The notes: a model not told the origin generated them from the letters alone. Positions 9,139-18,108 are shown, counted from the first letter of the stretch. The stretch: 64,000 nucleotides of DNA from Nonomuraea helvata (GCF_039535785.1 NZ_BAAAXV010000009.1:2790001-2854000), one strand, 5' to 3'. Numbers and translations: made by a program.

Positions 9139-10964
9139 TGGGCTTCATCATGGACGGCCTTGACGCCGAGGACTACGACCGCACATACAGCGACCGTGAC
9201 CTGCTGCGCCGGATCATGTCGTACTTCCGGCCGAAGCTGGGGACGATGCTGCTGGTCGCCACCATGATCGTGCTGGTGTCCGCGAGCCAGGCGGCGATAC
9301 CCGCGCTGGGCAGCCTGGCCGTCGACGCGCTCGCCGACGGGACGATCGGTCAGGTGGGCTGGCTGCTCACGGCGGGGATCCTGGTCGCCGGGGCGTTCTC
9401 GTGGGTGTTCAACTTCGTCCGGCAGAAGTACAGCGCGCGGGTCACCGGTGACGTGGTGCTGCGGCTGCGCGAGGACGCGTTCGACGCGGTGCTGGAGCGC
9501 GACCTTTCGTTCTACGACGAGACGCCATCCGGCAAGATCGTCAGCCGGGTGACGTCCGACACCGACGACTTCGCCAGTGTGTCCACGCTGACCATGGATT
9601 TGATCAGCCAGACGCTGATGGTGGGTTTCGTCACGGTCCTGCTGTTCGCGCGCAGCGCCGAGCTGGCCCTGCTGACGCTGCTGGTGGTGCCGGTCGTGGT
9701 GGGCCTCGCGCTGCTCTTCCGGCGCCTGGCCAGGATCAGCACCCGCAGGGCGCAGCGCTCGCTGAGCCGGGTCAACGCCAACCTGCAGGAGACCATGGGC
9801 GGCATCGCGGTGGCGAAGAACTTCCGCCAGGAGCAGCAGGTCTACGACGAGTTCGGGCCCATCAACCGGCAGAGCTATCAGGTGACGCTCAGGCAGGGGT
9901 TCGTCTTCTCCACCATCTTCCCCGTGCTCTTCCTCGTGGCCGGGCTCGCGACGGTGGGCCTCGTCCAGCTGGGCGGCACGGCGGTGCTGGAGGGTGGCCT
10001 GTCCGCGGGCGACTGGTACCTGTTCCTGCAAGGGGTGTCGCTCTTCTGGTTCCCGTTGACGTCCATCGCCGCGTTCTGGTCCCAGTTCCAGCAGGGCCTG
10101 TCCGCCTCCGAGCGGGTCTTCGCGCTGATCGACGCCTCGCCGCGCGTGGTGCAGAGCGCGGCGGAGGCTCCGGGGCGCCTGGCGGGCCGCATCGAGTTCC
10201 AGGGCGTCACCTTCGGGTACGACCCCGACCACGCGGTGCTGCGCGACTTCGACCTGCGCATCGAGGCGGGGGAGACCGTGGCGCTCGTCGGCCACACCGG
10301 TGCCGGCAAGTCGACGCTCAGCAAGCTGATCACCCGGTTCTACGAGTTCCAGGAAGGCCGGCTGCTGATCGACGGGCGTGACATCCGCAGCCTGGAGCTG
10401 GGCGCCTACCGCAGCCAGATCGGCGCGGTGCCGCAGGCGCCGTTCCTGTTCAGCGGCACGGTGGCCGACAACATCCGCTACCCGAGGCCGGACGCGAGTG
10501 ACGAGGCGGTGCGGGCGGCCGCGGCGGCGGTCGGCGGCGGCGACTGGATCGACGCCCTGCCGAACGGCCTGCGGACGGATGTGGGCGAGCACGGACGTGC
10601 CCTGTCGATGGGGCAGCGGCAGCTCGTCGCGCTGGCGCGGCTGCTGATCCAGGATCCGGCGATCGTGGTGCTGGACGAGGCCACGGCCAGCGTCGACCCG
10701 CTGACCGAGGCCCAGATCCAGGAGGGGCTGGACCTGGTGCTGGCCGGGCGGACGTCCATCGTCATCGCGCACCGGCTCTCCACGATCGAGCACGTCGATC
10801 GCATCATCGTGCTGGATCACGGGCGGATCGTGGAGGAGGGTGACCACGCGAGCCTGCTGGCGCGCGGCGGCCGCTACTGCGAGGTCTACAACACCTACTT
10901 CCGGCACCAGTCGCCCCACTACCGGGCCGGCACCGGCTTCGTCTCCGTCGCGGACGGCGGCTGA
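9138..10964 (+). CDS. ABC exporter half-transporter, catalytic-site subunit
   Basis: 608 residues with the same TMD-NBD layout as its partner. Walker A GHTGAGKST, Walker B IVVLDEATASVD with the canonical Glu, but a variant signature LSMGQRQL where Gly-Gly is expected. In heterodimeric exporters one composite site combines the Asp Walker B of one subunit with the altered signature of the other, as seen here, leaving one good ATPase site. Ribosome site GGGAGGGG precedes ATG 9138. A hairpin follows at 10968-10995. Confidence 0.9.
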   Translation: MGFIMDGLDAEDYDRTYSDRDLLRRIMSYFRPKLGTMLLVATMIVLVSASQAAIPALGSLAVDALADGTIGQVGWLLTAGILVAGAFSWVFNFVRQKYSARVTGDVVLRLREDAFDAVLERDLSFYDETPSGKIVSRVTSDTDDFASVSTLTMDLISQTLMVGFVTVLLFARSAELALLTLLVVPVVVGLALLFRRLARISTRRAQRSLSRVNANLQETMGGIAVAKNFRQEQQVYDEFGPINRQSYQVTLRQGFVFSTIFPVLFLVAGLATVGLVQLGGTAVLEGGLSAGDWYLFLQGVSLFWFPLTSIAAFWSQFQQGLSASERVFALIDASPRVVQSAAEAPGRLAGRIEFQGVTFGYDPDHAVLRDFDLRIEAGETVALVGHTGAGKSTLSKLITRFYEFQEGRLLIDGRDIRSLELGAYRSQIGAVPQAPFLFSGTVADNIRYPRPDASDEAVRAAAAAVGGGDWIDALPNGLRTDVGEHGRALSMGQRQLVALARLLIQDPAIVVLDEATASVDPLTEAQIQEGLDLVLAGRTSIVIAHRLSTIEHVDRIIVLDHGRIVEEGDHASLLARGGRYCEVYNTYFRHQSPHYRAGTGFVSVADGG

Positions 10965-10967
10965 TCG

Positions 10968-10995
10968 CCGCTCCCGCCTCGGGAGGCGAGAGCGG
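10968..10995 (+). terminator. Hairpin after ABC exporter operon
   Basis: CCGCTCCCGCCTC and GAGGCGAGAGCGG pair with one C-A mismatch immediately after the stop of the second ABC subunit and before the LacI-type operators of the next operon. No T-tract. Confidence 0.6.
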
Positions 10996-11005
10996 ATTAC
11001 CGGAT

Positions 11006-11063
11006 TTACAACGATGTAACAAGTTCTCCGCCGCTGTTTACAACGTTGGATACAACGATGTAG
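11006..11063. promoter_or_regulatory. Three LacI-type operators
   Basis: TTACAACGATGTAA (11006-11019), TTACAACGTTGGAT (11038-11051) and ATACAACGATGTAG (11050-11063) share the core ACAACGnTG. Centred CG and the TACA/TGTA half sites are typical of LacI-family operators. Core-to-core spacing is 32 and 12 bases. They precede the carbohydrate ABC importer; no matching regulator gene lies next to them in the window. Confidence 0.65.
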
Positions 11064-11103
11064 AACGAGGCATCACCACATGGGCAGCAGGAGTGTGATG
11101 GAG

Positions 11104-12438
11104 ATGTCCTTGGATGGCCTCACCCGGCGGCGTGCGCTCGGTCTCGGTCTCGGCGCACTGGTCCTCACCGGATGCGGCGGGGGCGGCGGCCCGCGGCAGG
11201 CGGCGCAGCAGCAGACGGGCGCGCAGGCGACGGCCGCCCCCACGAGCTACACGGGCCCCGCCGTCTCCCTGGCGTTCTGGAACGGCTTCACCGGCGGTGA
11301 CGGCCCGTTCATGAAGCGGCTGGTCGAGCAGTTCAACGGCGAGCACCCGAACATCAAGGTCGCCATGAACGTCTACCAGTGGTCGGACTACTACACCAAG
11401 GTCCCGGCCGCCGTCACCGCAGGTCAGGGGCCGGACATCGGCATCATGCACGTCGACAGCGTGGCCACCAACGCCGCCCGCCAGGTGGTCCTGCCGCTCG
11501 ACGACGTGGCGAAGGCACTCAGCCTCACCGAGGCCGACTTCTCGCCGCCGGTCTGGCAGGCCGGGGTGTACAAGGGCGCGCGGTACTCCATCCCGCTCGA
11601 CGTGCATCCGCTCGGCATGTTCTACAACAAGACGGTCATGGAGAAGGCCGGGCTCGATCCGGACAACCCGCCCAAGAACGGCGAGGAGTACCTGGCCGCG
11701 CTCGAGAAGCTCAAGAAGGCCGGCATCCAGGGGCACTGGGCGACGCCGTTCCCGTTCACCGGGAGCATGCAGTTCGGCACCCTGCTCCACCAGAACGGCG
11801 GCCGGCTGTTCGCCGACGACGCCAGCGTGTCGCGCTTCGCCGAGGAGCCCGGCGTGCAGGCGCTGACCTGGCTCGTCGACCTGATCAACAAGGGCTACAG
11901 CCCCAAGAACGTGGGCCAGGACGCCGACTTCATCGCCCTGCAGAACGGCAAGGCCGCCTTCAACTGGAACGGCATCTGGTCCATCAACACGCTGCGCGAG
12001 GTCAAGGGCCTGGAGTGGGGCGTGGCGCCGCTGCCCCAGATCGGCACGCAGCCCTCCGCCTGGGCGGGCTCGCACCAGTTCGTGGTCTTCCGGCAGCGCA
12101 AGCCCGACCAGAACAAGCTGGCCGCGGCCAAGGTGTTCATCAACTGGATCAGCGGCCACTCGATCGAGTGGGCCAAGGCGGGGCAGGTCCCGGCGCGCAG
12201 AGCCATCCGCGAGAGCGCGGAGTTCAAGGCGCTGAAGGAGCAGGCGGCCATCGGCTCCCAGATCGACTATCTGTACTTCCTGCCGTCCGTGGCGGGGATC
12301 GGTGACGCCTCGGCGGTGGTGGACCAGGCGGTCAACGCGGCCGTCCTGCTCAAGAAGAGCCCGAAGGACGCGCTCACCGAGGCGGCCGCCAAGGCGGACA
12401 AGATCCTCGAGCAGAACCGGAAGAAGTACGGCGCCTGA
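11104..12438 (+). CDS. ABC sugar importer, substrate-binding lipoprotein
   Basis: About 444 residues. An RRR-containing signal segment is followed by the lipobox LTGC, so the protein is lipid-anchored outside the membrane, and the following region is Gly-rich. The rest matches family 1 extracellular solute-binding proteins (SLAFWNGFTGGDG near the mature N-terminus; TAGQGPDIGIMH). ATG 11104 or 11098 are both possible; AGGAG is at 11089-11093. First gene of a binding-protein/permease/permease/GH43 operon, so the cargo is probably an oligosaccharide released by the GH43 enzyme. Confidence 0.9.
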   Translation: MSLDGLTRRRALGLGLGALVLTGCGGGGGPRQAAQQQTGAQATAAPTSYTGPAVSLAFWNGFTGGDGPFMKRLVEQFNGEHPNIKVAMNVYQWSDYYTKVPAAVTAGQGPDIGIMHVDSVATNAARQVVLPLDDVAKALSLTEADFSPPVWQAGVYKGARYSIPLDVHPLGMFYNKTVMEKAGLDPDNPPKNGEEYLAALEKLKKAGIQGHWATPFPFTGSMQFGTLLHQNGGRLFADDASVSRFAEEPGVQALTWLVDLINKGYSPKNVGQDADFIALQNGKAAFNWNGIWSINTLREVKGLEWGVAPLPQIGTQPSAWAGSHQFVVFRQRKPDQNKLAAAKVFINWISGHSIEWAKAGQVPARRAIRESAEFKALKEQAAIGSQIDYLYFLPSVAGIGDASAVVDQAVNAAVLLKKSPKDALTEAAAKADKILEQNRKKYGA

Positions 12439-13352
12439 TGGCCACGCTCACCGTCACCACGGCCAGGAAAGCCGGATCGGGAGCGCTCACCTGGTCAGGG
12501 CGGGCCACGCCGTACCTCTTCATGGCCCCGTACCTTGTGCTCTTCGGCGTCTTCGTGCTGGCCCCGGCCGTCTTCGGGATCTGGGTGAGCCTCCACGACT
12601 GGGACTACATGCTCGAAGGCAAGCCCTTCGTCGGTCTGGAGAACTACTCCGCGCTGTTCGACCCCGCCTCGGCCGTCTATGACGACTTCTGGATGTCGAT
12701 GCGGGCCACCGGGATCTTCACGCTGTTCAGCGTGCCGTTCCTGGTGGTGCTGCCGCTCGGGGTGGCGCTGCTGCTCAACCGCCGGTTCCGGGGGCGGACG
12801 TTCTTCCGTGGGCTGTTCTTCGCCCCGTACGTGCTGGGGGTGGCGGTCGTCTGCCTGATGTGGCGGCTGCTGCTCGACCCGAACCTCGGCCTCGTCGACT
12901 GGCTGCTCGGCACCGACATCGCGTGGACGACCTCGCTGCCCTGGGCGTGGGTGGCCCTCGTGGGGGTCACCGTGTGGTGGACGCTGGGGTTCAACGGCGT
13001 GATCTATCTGGCGGGCATGCAGGACATCCCGCGCGAGCTGTACGACGCCGCCAAGGTGGACGGGGCCGGGCGGTGGGCCGAGTTCCGGCACGTGACGCTG
13101 CCCGGACTGCGGCCCGTGGCGCTGTTCGTGGTGACGACGACGATTCTGGCCTCGGCGAACATGTTCGGGCAGTCGTACCTGCTGACCAAGGGCGCGCCCG
13201 GCGGTGAGACCAGGACCGCGATCGTCTACATGCTCGACATGGGGCTAAACCAGTACAAGATGGGCAGCGCCTCAGCGATGAGCTACGTGCTCACGCTGGC
13301 CCTGATCGTGATCAGCCTGCTCAACTTCCGGCTCTTCAGGGGGCGGTCGTGA
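12438..13352 (+). CDS. ABC sugar importer permease (MalF type)
   Basis: 304 residues, six expected transmembrane segments, with the binding-protein-dependent transport EAA loop ELYDAAKVDGAGRW that docks the ATPase. The start overlaps the stop of the lipoprotein gene by one base. No ATPase gene is in the operon; actinomycete sugar importers of this kind usually share a distant MsiK-type ATPase. Confidence 0.92.
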   Translation: MATLTVTTARKAGSGALTWSGRATPYLFMAPYLVLFGVFVLAPAVFGIWVSLHDWDYMLEGKPFVGLENYSALFDPASAVYDDFWMSMRATGIFTLFSVPFLVVLPLGVALLLNRRFRGRTFFRGLFFAPYVLGVAVVCLMWRLLLDPNLGLVDWLLGTDIAWTTSLPWAWVALVGVTVWWTLGFNGVIYLAGMQDIPRELYDAAKVDGAGRWAEFRHVTLPGLRPVALFVVTTTILASANMFGQSYLLTKGAPGGETRTAIVYMLDMGLNQYKMGSASAMSYVLTLALIVISLLNFRLFRGRS

Positions 13353-14158
13353 GGCGGTACACGGCTCTGGTCGCGCTGGCCGTGGTCTTCGTGGCGCCGC
13401 TGCTGTGGGCGCTCGGCACCTCGTTCAAGAGCAAGAGCGAGGCGACGCGGGTGCCGCCCACGCCGTGGCCCGCCGAGCCGGCCGCCGACGCCTACGGCAG
13501 GCTCTTCGAGGGCACCACGCAGACGCCGGTGCTGCGCTGGTTCCTCAACAGCCTGATCGCGGCCACCGGGCACATGCTGCTCGTCCTGGCCGTCTCGTCG
13601 CTGGCCGCGTACGCGCTGGCCAGGCTGGAGTTCCGGGGCAAGAGGCTGATGTTCGGCGTCATCGTGGGGACGCTGCTGGTGCCCGGGTTCGTCTTCCTCA
13701 TCCCGCAGTTCCTGATCATCGACCAGCTGGGCTGGCTGGACAGCCTGACCGCGCTGATCGTGCCGGGAGCGGCGGGCGCGTTCGGGGTGTTCTTCCTGCG
13801 GCAGTTCTTCCTCGGGCTGCCACGCGAGCTGGACGAGGCGGCGCTCATGGAGGGCGCCAACCACTGGCACATCTTCCTGCGGGTCACGTTGCCGCTGTCG
13901 AAGCCCGCGCTGGCCACGCTGGCGGTGCTCAGCTTCATGAGCAACTGGAACGACTTCATCTGGCCGGTCTTCGTGATCTTCAGTCCCGACTACTTCACTC
14001 TGCCGCCTGGGCTGTCCATCCTGCAGGGCGCGTACACGATCGACTATCCGGTGATCATGGCGGGCGCCGTGCTGGCGAGCGTTCCGGTGCTGATCCTGTT
14101 CGCACTGACCCAGCGGTACGTCATCGAAGGCATCTCTCGTAGTGGCTTGAAAGGCTGA
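13349..14158 (+). CDS. ABC sugar importer permease (MalG type)
   Basis: 269 residues with the EAA loop ELDEAALMEGANHW and C-terminal ALTQRYVIEGISRSGLKG, typical of MalG-like permeases. GTG start overlaps the stop of the preceding permease by four bases (GTGA). Works with the 12438-13352 permease as the membrane heterodimer. The GH43 gene begins three bases after its stop. Confidence 0.92.
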   Translation: MRRYTALVALAVVFVAPLLWALGTSFKSKSEATRVPPTPWPAEPAADAYGRLFEGTTQTPVLRWFLNSLIAATGHMLLVLAVSSLAAYALARLEFRGKRLMFGVIVGTLLVPGFVFLIPQFLIIDQLGWLDSLTALIVPGAAGAFGVFFLRQFFLGLPRELDEAALMEGANHWHIFLRVTLPLSKPALATLAVLSFMSNWNDFIWPVFVIFSPDYFTLPPGLSILQGAYTIDYPVIMAGAVLASVPVLILFALTQRYVIEGISRSGLKG

Positions 14159-14161
14159 TAT

Positions 14162-16378
14162 ATGCGGATCGCAGCGGTCGTTTCGCTGGTCATGTCGTTA
14201 CTCTCACCCACGCCCTCCTCTGCTGGGCAGTCGTACGACAATCCCGTGTCGGCGGCATTCGCCGACACCTTCGCCGATCCGGCCGTGATCCGCGGCCTCG
14301 ACGGCTACTGGTACTCGTACGGCACCTCCGACCCGCTGCGCGAGGGCGAGGGCAAGCACCACCGGCTGCCGATCGCCCGCTCCACCGACCTGGTCTCGTG
14401 GACGTACGTGGGCGACGCGTTCGGCGCGGACAACCTGCCCCCGTACGCCGCCCCCGGCAGCCTGCTGTGGGCGCCCGACGTCCGCTACCTCGACGGCCGG
14501 TACGTCATGTACTTCACGGTCACCAACACCACCAGCACTCCGCACGAGTGGGACTACTCGATCGGGGCGGCCACCGCTCCGACGCCGACCGGCCCGTGGA
14601 CCCACCTCTCGGCCCCGGTGGTCGCGCCGCGGCCGTCCGGGGACTCGTACTGGAACACGATCGATCCGGCGCAGTTCACGGACGTGGACGGCCGGAAGTA
14701 CCTCTACTTCGGCGGATTTTTCGGGGGATTGTGGGTCACTGAGCTGACCCCCGACGGCCTCCACACCGTGGGGCAGCCTGCGCAGGTGGCCATCGACAAC
14801 AAGTTCGAGGGCTCGTACGTGGTGCGCCGCGACGGCTACTACTACCTGCTCGCCTCGTCCGCGAACTGCTGCGCCGGCCCCACCACCGGCTACTCCGTCC
14901 TGGCCGGTCGCGCCACCAGCCCGCGCGGCCCGTTCGTCGACCGCGAAGGGCAGCCGCTGCTCGCGTCCCGCGCCGGCGGCACCCCCGTCCTCGACCAGAA
15001 CGGCAACCGCTGGATCGGCACCGGACACCACGCCCAGCTCACCGACCTCTCCGGTCAGGACTGGATGCTGTACCACGCGATCGACCGGGCCGACCCGTTC
15101 CTGGACCAGCCGTACGGGATCAACGAGCGGCCGATGCTGCTCGACCGGCTGGACTGGATCGACGGCTGGCCGGCGGTGCGGGCGGGCGCCGGGCCCTCGG
15201 AGCGGTCCGAGGAGACGCCGGTCACGCGCGGGTTCGTGAGCCTGACCGATGATCTGTCGGGGTGGCGGGGCGCGGGCTGGGCCATACAGGATGGCTATGT
15301 CCGGCACACCGACAAGGGCGCGCTGACGGCGCGGCAGGCGGTCGGCGGGGACGTCCGCGCTGAAACGGACCTCCGCCTGTCCGGGCAGTCGGCCGGAGAG
15401 CTGGCCGGGCAGTCGATCGGGCAGTCGGCCGGGCTGCGGATCGGCGGCGCGACCGTGACGGTGTCCGGCAGCGGCCTGACCGTCACGGCGGGAAGCGCGC
15501 GCCGTACGGTCGCCCTGCCGGGCGGGGCCACGACGTGGCGCAACCTGGCTGTCACGGTCAAGGGGCGGACGATCACGGCCGAGGTCTCGTCGAGCCGCCT
15601 CGGCGATCCCCAGGCCACGGTCCGACTCGACTCGCCGGTTCCGCTGTCGGGCACGTTCGCACTGGTAGCCGATGGTGTGGCCGACTTCGACAACGTCAGC
15701 GTGGCCAAGCTCGCCAAGCCCGTCACCCGTCCGGCGCCGGTGCCCCGTACCGGCAAGCTGGTCGACGCCGACGAGTTCGACGGCACGGACTCCGCCTGGC
15801 AGTGGGTCCGCCAGGACCCGGACGCCCGTGTGGAAGGCGGCGTGCTGCGCTGGCCGGTCCAGGGCTCCGACCTGGTGGGCACCGCCAACACCGCGAGCGT
15901 CCTGCTCCGCGACGCGCCGGAGGGCGACTACATCGCCGAGACCAAGGTGACGCTCGACCTCGGCGAGGACACCGTACGCAACTACCAGCAGGCAGGTCTG
16001 GTCGCCTACGTCTCCGACGACGACTTCGCCCGCCTCTCCCAGGTGGCCATCTGGAACACCCGCCAGGTGGAGTACGGTCGGGAGCTCTCGTTCGCCGGCC
16101 GCCTCTCCTACGGCGGCAACATCGTCGGCCCGCCGGCCAGGACGACCTGGCTCAGGCTGGCGCATCACGTGGATCCGGTGAGCGGGGAGCACGAGTTCCG
16201 CGCCGGCTCGAGCCGCGACGGAAAGACGTGGACGTGGGGCGGCGTGTGGACGTTCCCGAAGGACACCGCGCCGCGCATCGGCCTCGTCGCCCACGGCGGG
16301 GCGCAGCCGGCGGTCAACGCCGAGTTCGACTACGTACGCATCTATCGCTCGCCTGGCGCAGCATCGGTGAACGGCTGA
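14162..16378 (+). CDS. Secreted GH43 glycosidase with C-terminal beta-sandwich domains
   Basis: 738 residues. A short signal peptide ends near SSAG (residue ~22). The five-bladed GH43 domain (about 25-340) carries the expected acids: D39 in FADPAV, D106 in LWAPDV and E216 in KFEGSYV, arranged as in arabinanases and xylosidases. Two further regions follow: a LamG-like segment (~355-525) containing a short GQS-rich repeat, and a DUF1349/concanavalin-like domain (~535-735). TTA codon at 14198-14200 within the signal peptide. Last gene of the LacI-controlled importer operon; likely trims arabinan- or xylan-type chains for uptake. Confidence 0.88.
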   Translation: MRIAAVVSLVMSLLSPTPSSAGQSYDNPVSAAFADTFADPAVIRGLDGYWYSYGTSDPLREGEGKHHRLPIARSTDLVSWTYVGDAFGADNLPPYAAPGSLLWAPDVRYLDGRYVMYFTVTNTTSTPHEWDYSIGAATAPTPTGPWTHLSAPVVAPRPSGDSYWNTIDPAQFTDVDGRKYLYFGGFFGGLWVTELTPDGLHTVGQPAQVAIDNKFEGSYVVRRDGYYYLLASSANCCAGPTTGYSVLAGRATSPRGPFVDREGQPLLASRAGGTPVLDQNGNRWIGTGHHAQLTDLSGQDWMLYHAIDRADPFLDQPYGINERPMLLDRLDWIDGWPAVRAGAGPSERSEETPVTRGFVSLTDDLSGWRGAGWAIQDGYVRHTDKGALTARQAVGGDVRAETDLRLSGQSAGELAGQSIGQSAGLRIGGATVTVSGSGLTVTAGSARRTVALPGGATTWRNLAVTVKGRTITAEVSSSRLGDPQATVRLDSPVPLSGTFALVADGVADFDNVSVAKLAKPVTRPAPVPRTGKLVDADEFDGTDSAWQWVRQDPDARVEGGVLRWPVQGSDLVGTANTASVLLRDAPEGDYIAETKVTLDLGEDTVRNYQQAGLVAYVSDDDFARLSQVAIWNTRQVEYGRELSFAGRLSYGGNIVGPPARTTWLRLAHHVDPVSGEHEFRAGSSRDGKTWTWGGVWTFPKDTAPRIGLVAHGGAQPAVNAEFDYVRIYRSPGAASVNG

Positions 16379-16442
16379 CAGCTCGCCGGATCGTGCGCGG
16401 AAGCGCTGGGGCGGCCCACGCGATCGCCCCGGCACTCCTGCT

Positions 16443-16470
16443 TCCTATTCGGATAGGAGGAAGCTTCCTA
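16443..16470. promoter_or_regulatory. Compact palindromes before the HicB-like module
   Basis: TCCTAT-TCGG-ATAGGA (16443-16458) is a perfect inverted repeat immediately followed by the palindrome GGAAGCTTCC (16459-16468); TTCCTA occurs twice. Dense operators like this are usual in front of autoregulated toxin-antitoxin operons. Confidence 0.45.
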
Positions 16471-16483
16471 ATGCAGTATCCTC

Positions 16484-16730
16484 ATGGTTGTGGCCGAGCA
16501 GCCTCCCCCACACATACGCCAGCTCGCCGAGGTGGCAGCGGTAGTGGCTGCCCAGGGGCCACCGCTGACTGGCTTTACCACCTCAAGGGCGACATGTGCG
16601 CGCTGCGTGTGATCAAAGATGGCATCATCTCGGTTCCCGTCATGATCCCTGCAAACCCCGACGCGACCCTGAGCTATTTCGTGAAGCTCTGAAGCGCCTG
16701 GAGGCGGTCGTCGAAAGGATGAGCCGATGA
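16484..16730 (+). pseudogene. Frame-broken small gene coupled to hicB-like gene (HicA-like?)
   Basis: No single frame covers this stretch, but three frames read in succession give one plausible protein of about 81 residues: an N-terminal helix from ATG 16484 (IRQLAEVAAVVAAQG), a middle piece in the next frame (GDMCALRVIKDGIISVPV), and a C-terminal helix in the third (DPELFREALKRLEAVVERM) whose TGA overlaps the next ATG by four bases (ATGA 16727-16730). The middle resembles the beta-hairpin plus VPxxP region of HicA-type proteins. Breaks fall near 16555 and 16655. Either a decayed gene or sequence errors; the HicA assignment is tentative. Confidence 0.45.
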
Positions 16731-17104
16731 GCAAGGCGATCACCTACGTCATCACCTACGAACGCGGGCGATGGGTGTCGCGTTGCCCCACCGGAGAGAC
16801 CGAGGGCGTCGGCGTGGCCGGCTCCTTGTCGCAGATGGAGCGTGATCTGGCGCAGATCCACGCCTGGGCCTGGCCTGAGGACACTCCCGGCGTGGAGCTG
16901 GTCTTCGACCTGCCCGAGGATCTGGCTGGTGTGGTGGCCGAATACCACCGCGAGAAAGAGCTGGCCGAGGCTCACACGAAGCGCGCGGCGGAGTTGGCGG
17001 TCAAGGTCGCGAAGACCCTCACGAGCCACTGGTCGGAGCCTGACGCCGCACGTGTCATGGGCCTGTCCAAGCAGCGCGTCCACCAGTTGAAGGTCAGCGT
17101 CTGA
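16727..17104 (+). CDS. HicB-like antitoxin with C-terminal helix-turn-helix
   Basis: 125 residues. N-terminal HicB/partial RNase H-like fold (YVITYERGRWVSRCP with GSLSQMERDL), a central helical linker rich in Glu/Ala (HREKELAEAHTKRAAELA), and a C-terminal HTH (DAARVMGLSKQRVHQLKVS). This layout is common in actinobacterial HicB-family antitoxins. It is translationally coupled to the broken small gene upstream. The HTH probably binds the palindromes at 16443-16468. Confidence 0.75.
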   Translation: MSKAITYVITYERGRWVSRCPTGETEGVGVAGSLSQMERDLAQIHAWAWPEDTPGVELVFDLPEDLAGVVAEYHREKELAEAHTKRAAELAVKVAKTLTSHWSEPDAARVMGLSKQRVHQLKVSV

Positions 17105-17281
17105 CGGGTGCGGTGTCCCGGCCTCGGGAGATCAGGCGCCGCTGAGCGATCTCAGGTCTCCGGGGTCTCGGCGAGCTCGGCGGTCGGCTCATGAAGGTCA
17201 TCCGGTCTTTCCGTGCAGTTCCCCTGCCGGCCACCGGTGGTCATCATGATCGATGGCACGCCCTCGCCTCCGGAGGTCCCT

Positions 17282-18014
17282 GTGACGGTCTTCCTGCGTG
17301 TACTCCTCGCGTCCATGGTGGCGGCTTCTGTCGCGCTGCCCGCCGTACCGGCTGCCGCGGCCACGGCGGCGCCGGCCGGAATGTACAGGTTCGTGCCTCA
17401 GCGGGACCTACGCGGTGACGGGCTCGGTGCTGAGGATCACCTGGGACGGGAACGGATGGGAGGAATGGACGGTCAGCGAGCCGATCGCCGGGCGGCTCGC
17501 CAAGCTCACCTACCGCGACAGCTCGTTCGGCGCGACGCACGGGTACGGCTACGGCAGCAACGCCACATGGAGCGAGCGCGCGTCGATGGCGGAGATCGCT
17601 GCCTTCGACCACACCCGGCTCAAGCACGGCTACCACCTGTGGAAGACCGACGCGGGCACGCCGTACCTCGACGAGGGCGCGGGCACGCCGTTCTGGATGC
17701 TCGGGTGGCGACCCTGCTCGAGCGGCCGGTGCCTGGGCGGCGCCACGACGGCCACCGACTACTACCTGTCCACCGCGAACGCCACGTCCACCGACCGCAG
17801 GGACACCATCTGGCACTGGCGGCGCGAACTTGCCGACGCCCGCGGCGAGCACTGCTACACCGGCAACTCACACGTGAAGCCCATGCTGCAGATCATCGAC
17901 AGCGCGGGCGGCTTCCACGGCTGGGTCGCCGTGGAGGCGTCACTCAACCAGACCTCCCCGAGCCAGGGCACCTCGGCCGACGACATCGGCGTCTTCGAAC
18001 TCAGCGAGTTCTAG
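17282..18014 (+). pseudogene. Secreted protein of unknown function with apparent frameshift
   Basis: A good ribosome site (GGAGG 17272-17276) and GTG 17282 start a signal peptide (FLRVLLASMVAASVALPAV, then PAAAA) in one frame. The mature body continues to 18014 in the next frame, beginning near SGTYAVTGSVLRITWDG and running about 200 residues, rich in Trp, Tyr and Gly with several Cys. The switch lies within 17371-17395, in a GC-only stretch. Joined, it would be a ~243-residue exported protein. I do not recognise the family. Either a true frameshift or a sequencing error. Confidence 0.55.
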
Positions 18015-18056
18015 CCGCCGGCGGCTGTACGCGGTCGGGCGGCACCAGGCTGGTGT

Positions 18057-18069
18057 GGTACGAAGTACC
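18057..18069. promoter_or_regulatory. Palindrome upstream of serine hydrolase
   Basis: GGTACGAAGTACC is a perfect 5-3-5 palindrome 40 bases upstream of the serine hydrolase start. Immediately after it, CCCCTA (18068-18073) can pair with TAGGGG (18092-18097), which carries the likely ribosome site. Confidence 0.35.
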
Positions 18070-18108
18070 CCTATTGCGATGAAAGTGACAGTAGGGGGCA
18101 ATGTGACC

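Noticed and set aside
9063..10919. 618-codon minus-strand open frame
   Set aside because: Antisense to the ABC exporter subunit with intact Walker motifs.
7303..10964. ABC pair considered as cydDC
   Set aside because: About 16 kb from cydAB with unrelated genes between; no feature specific to CydDC.
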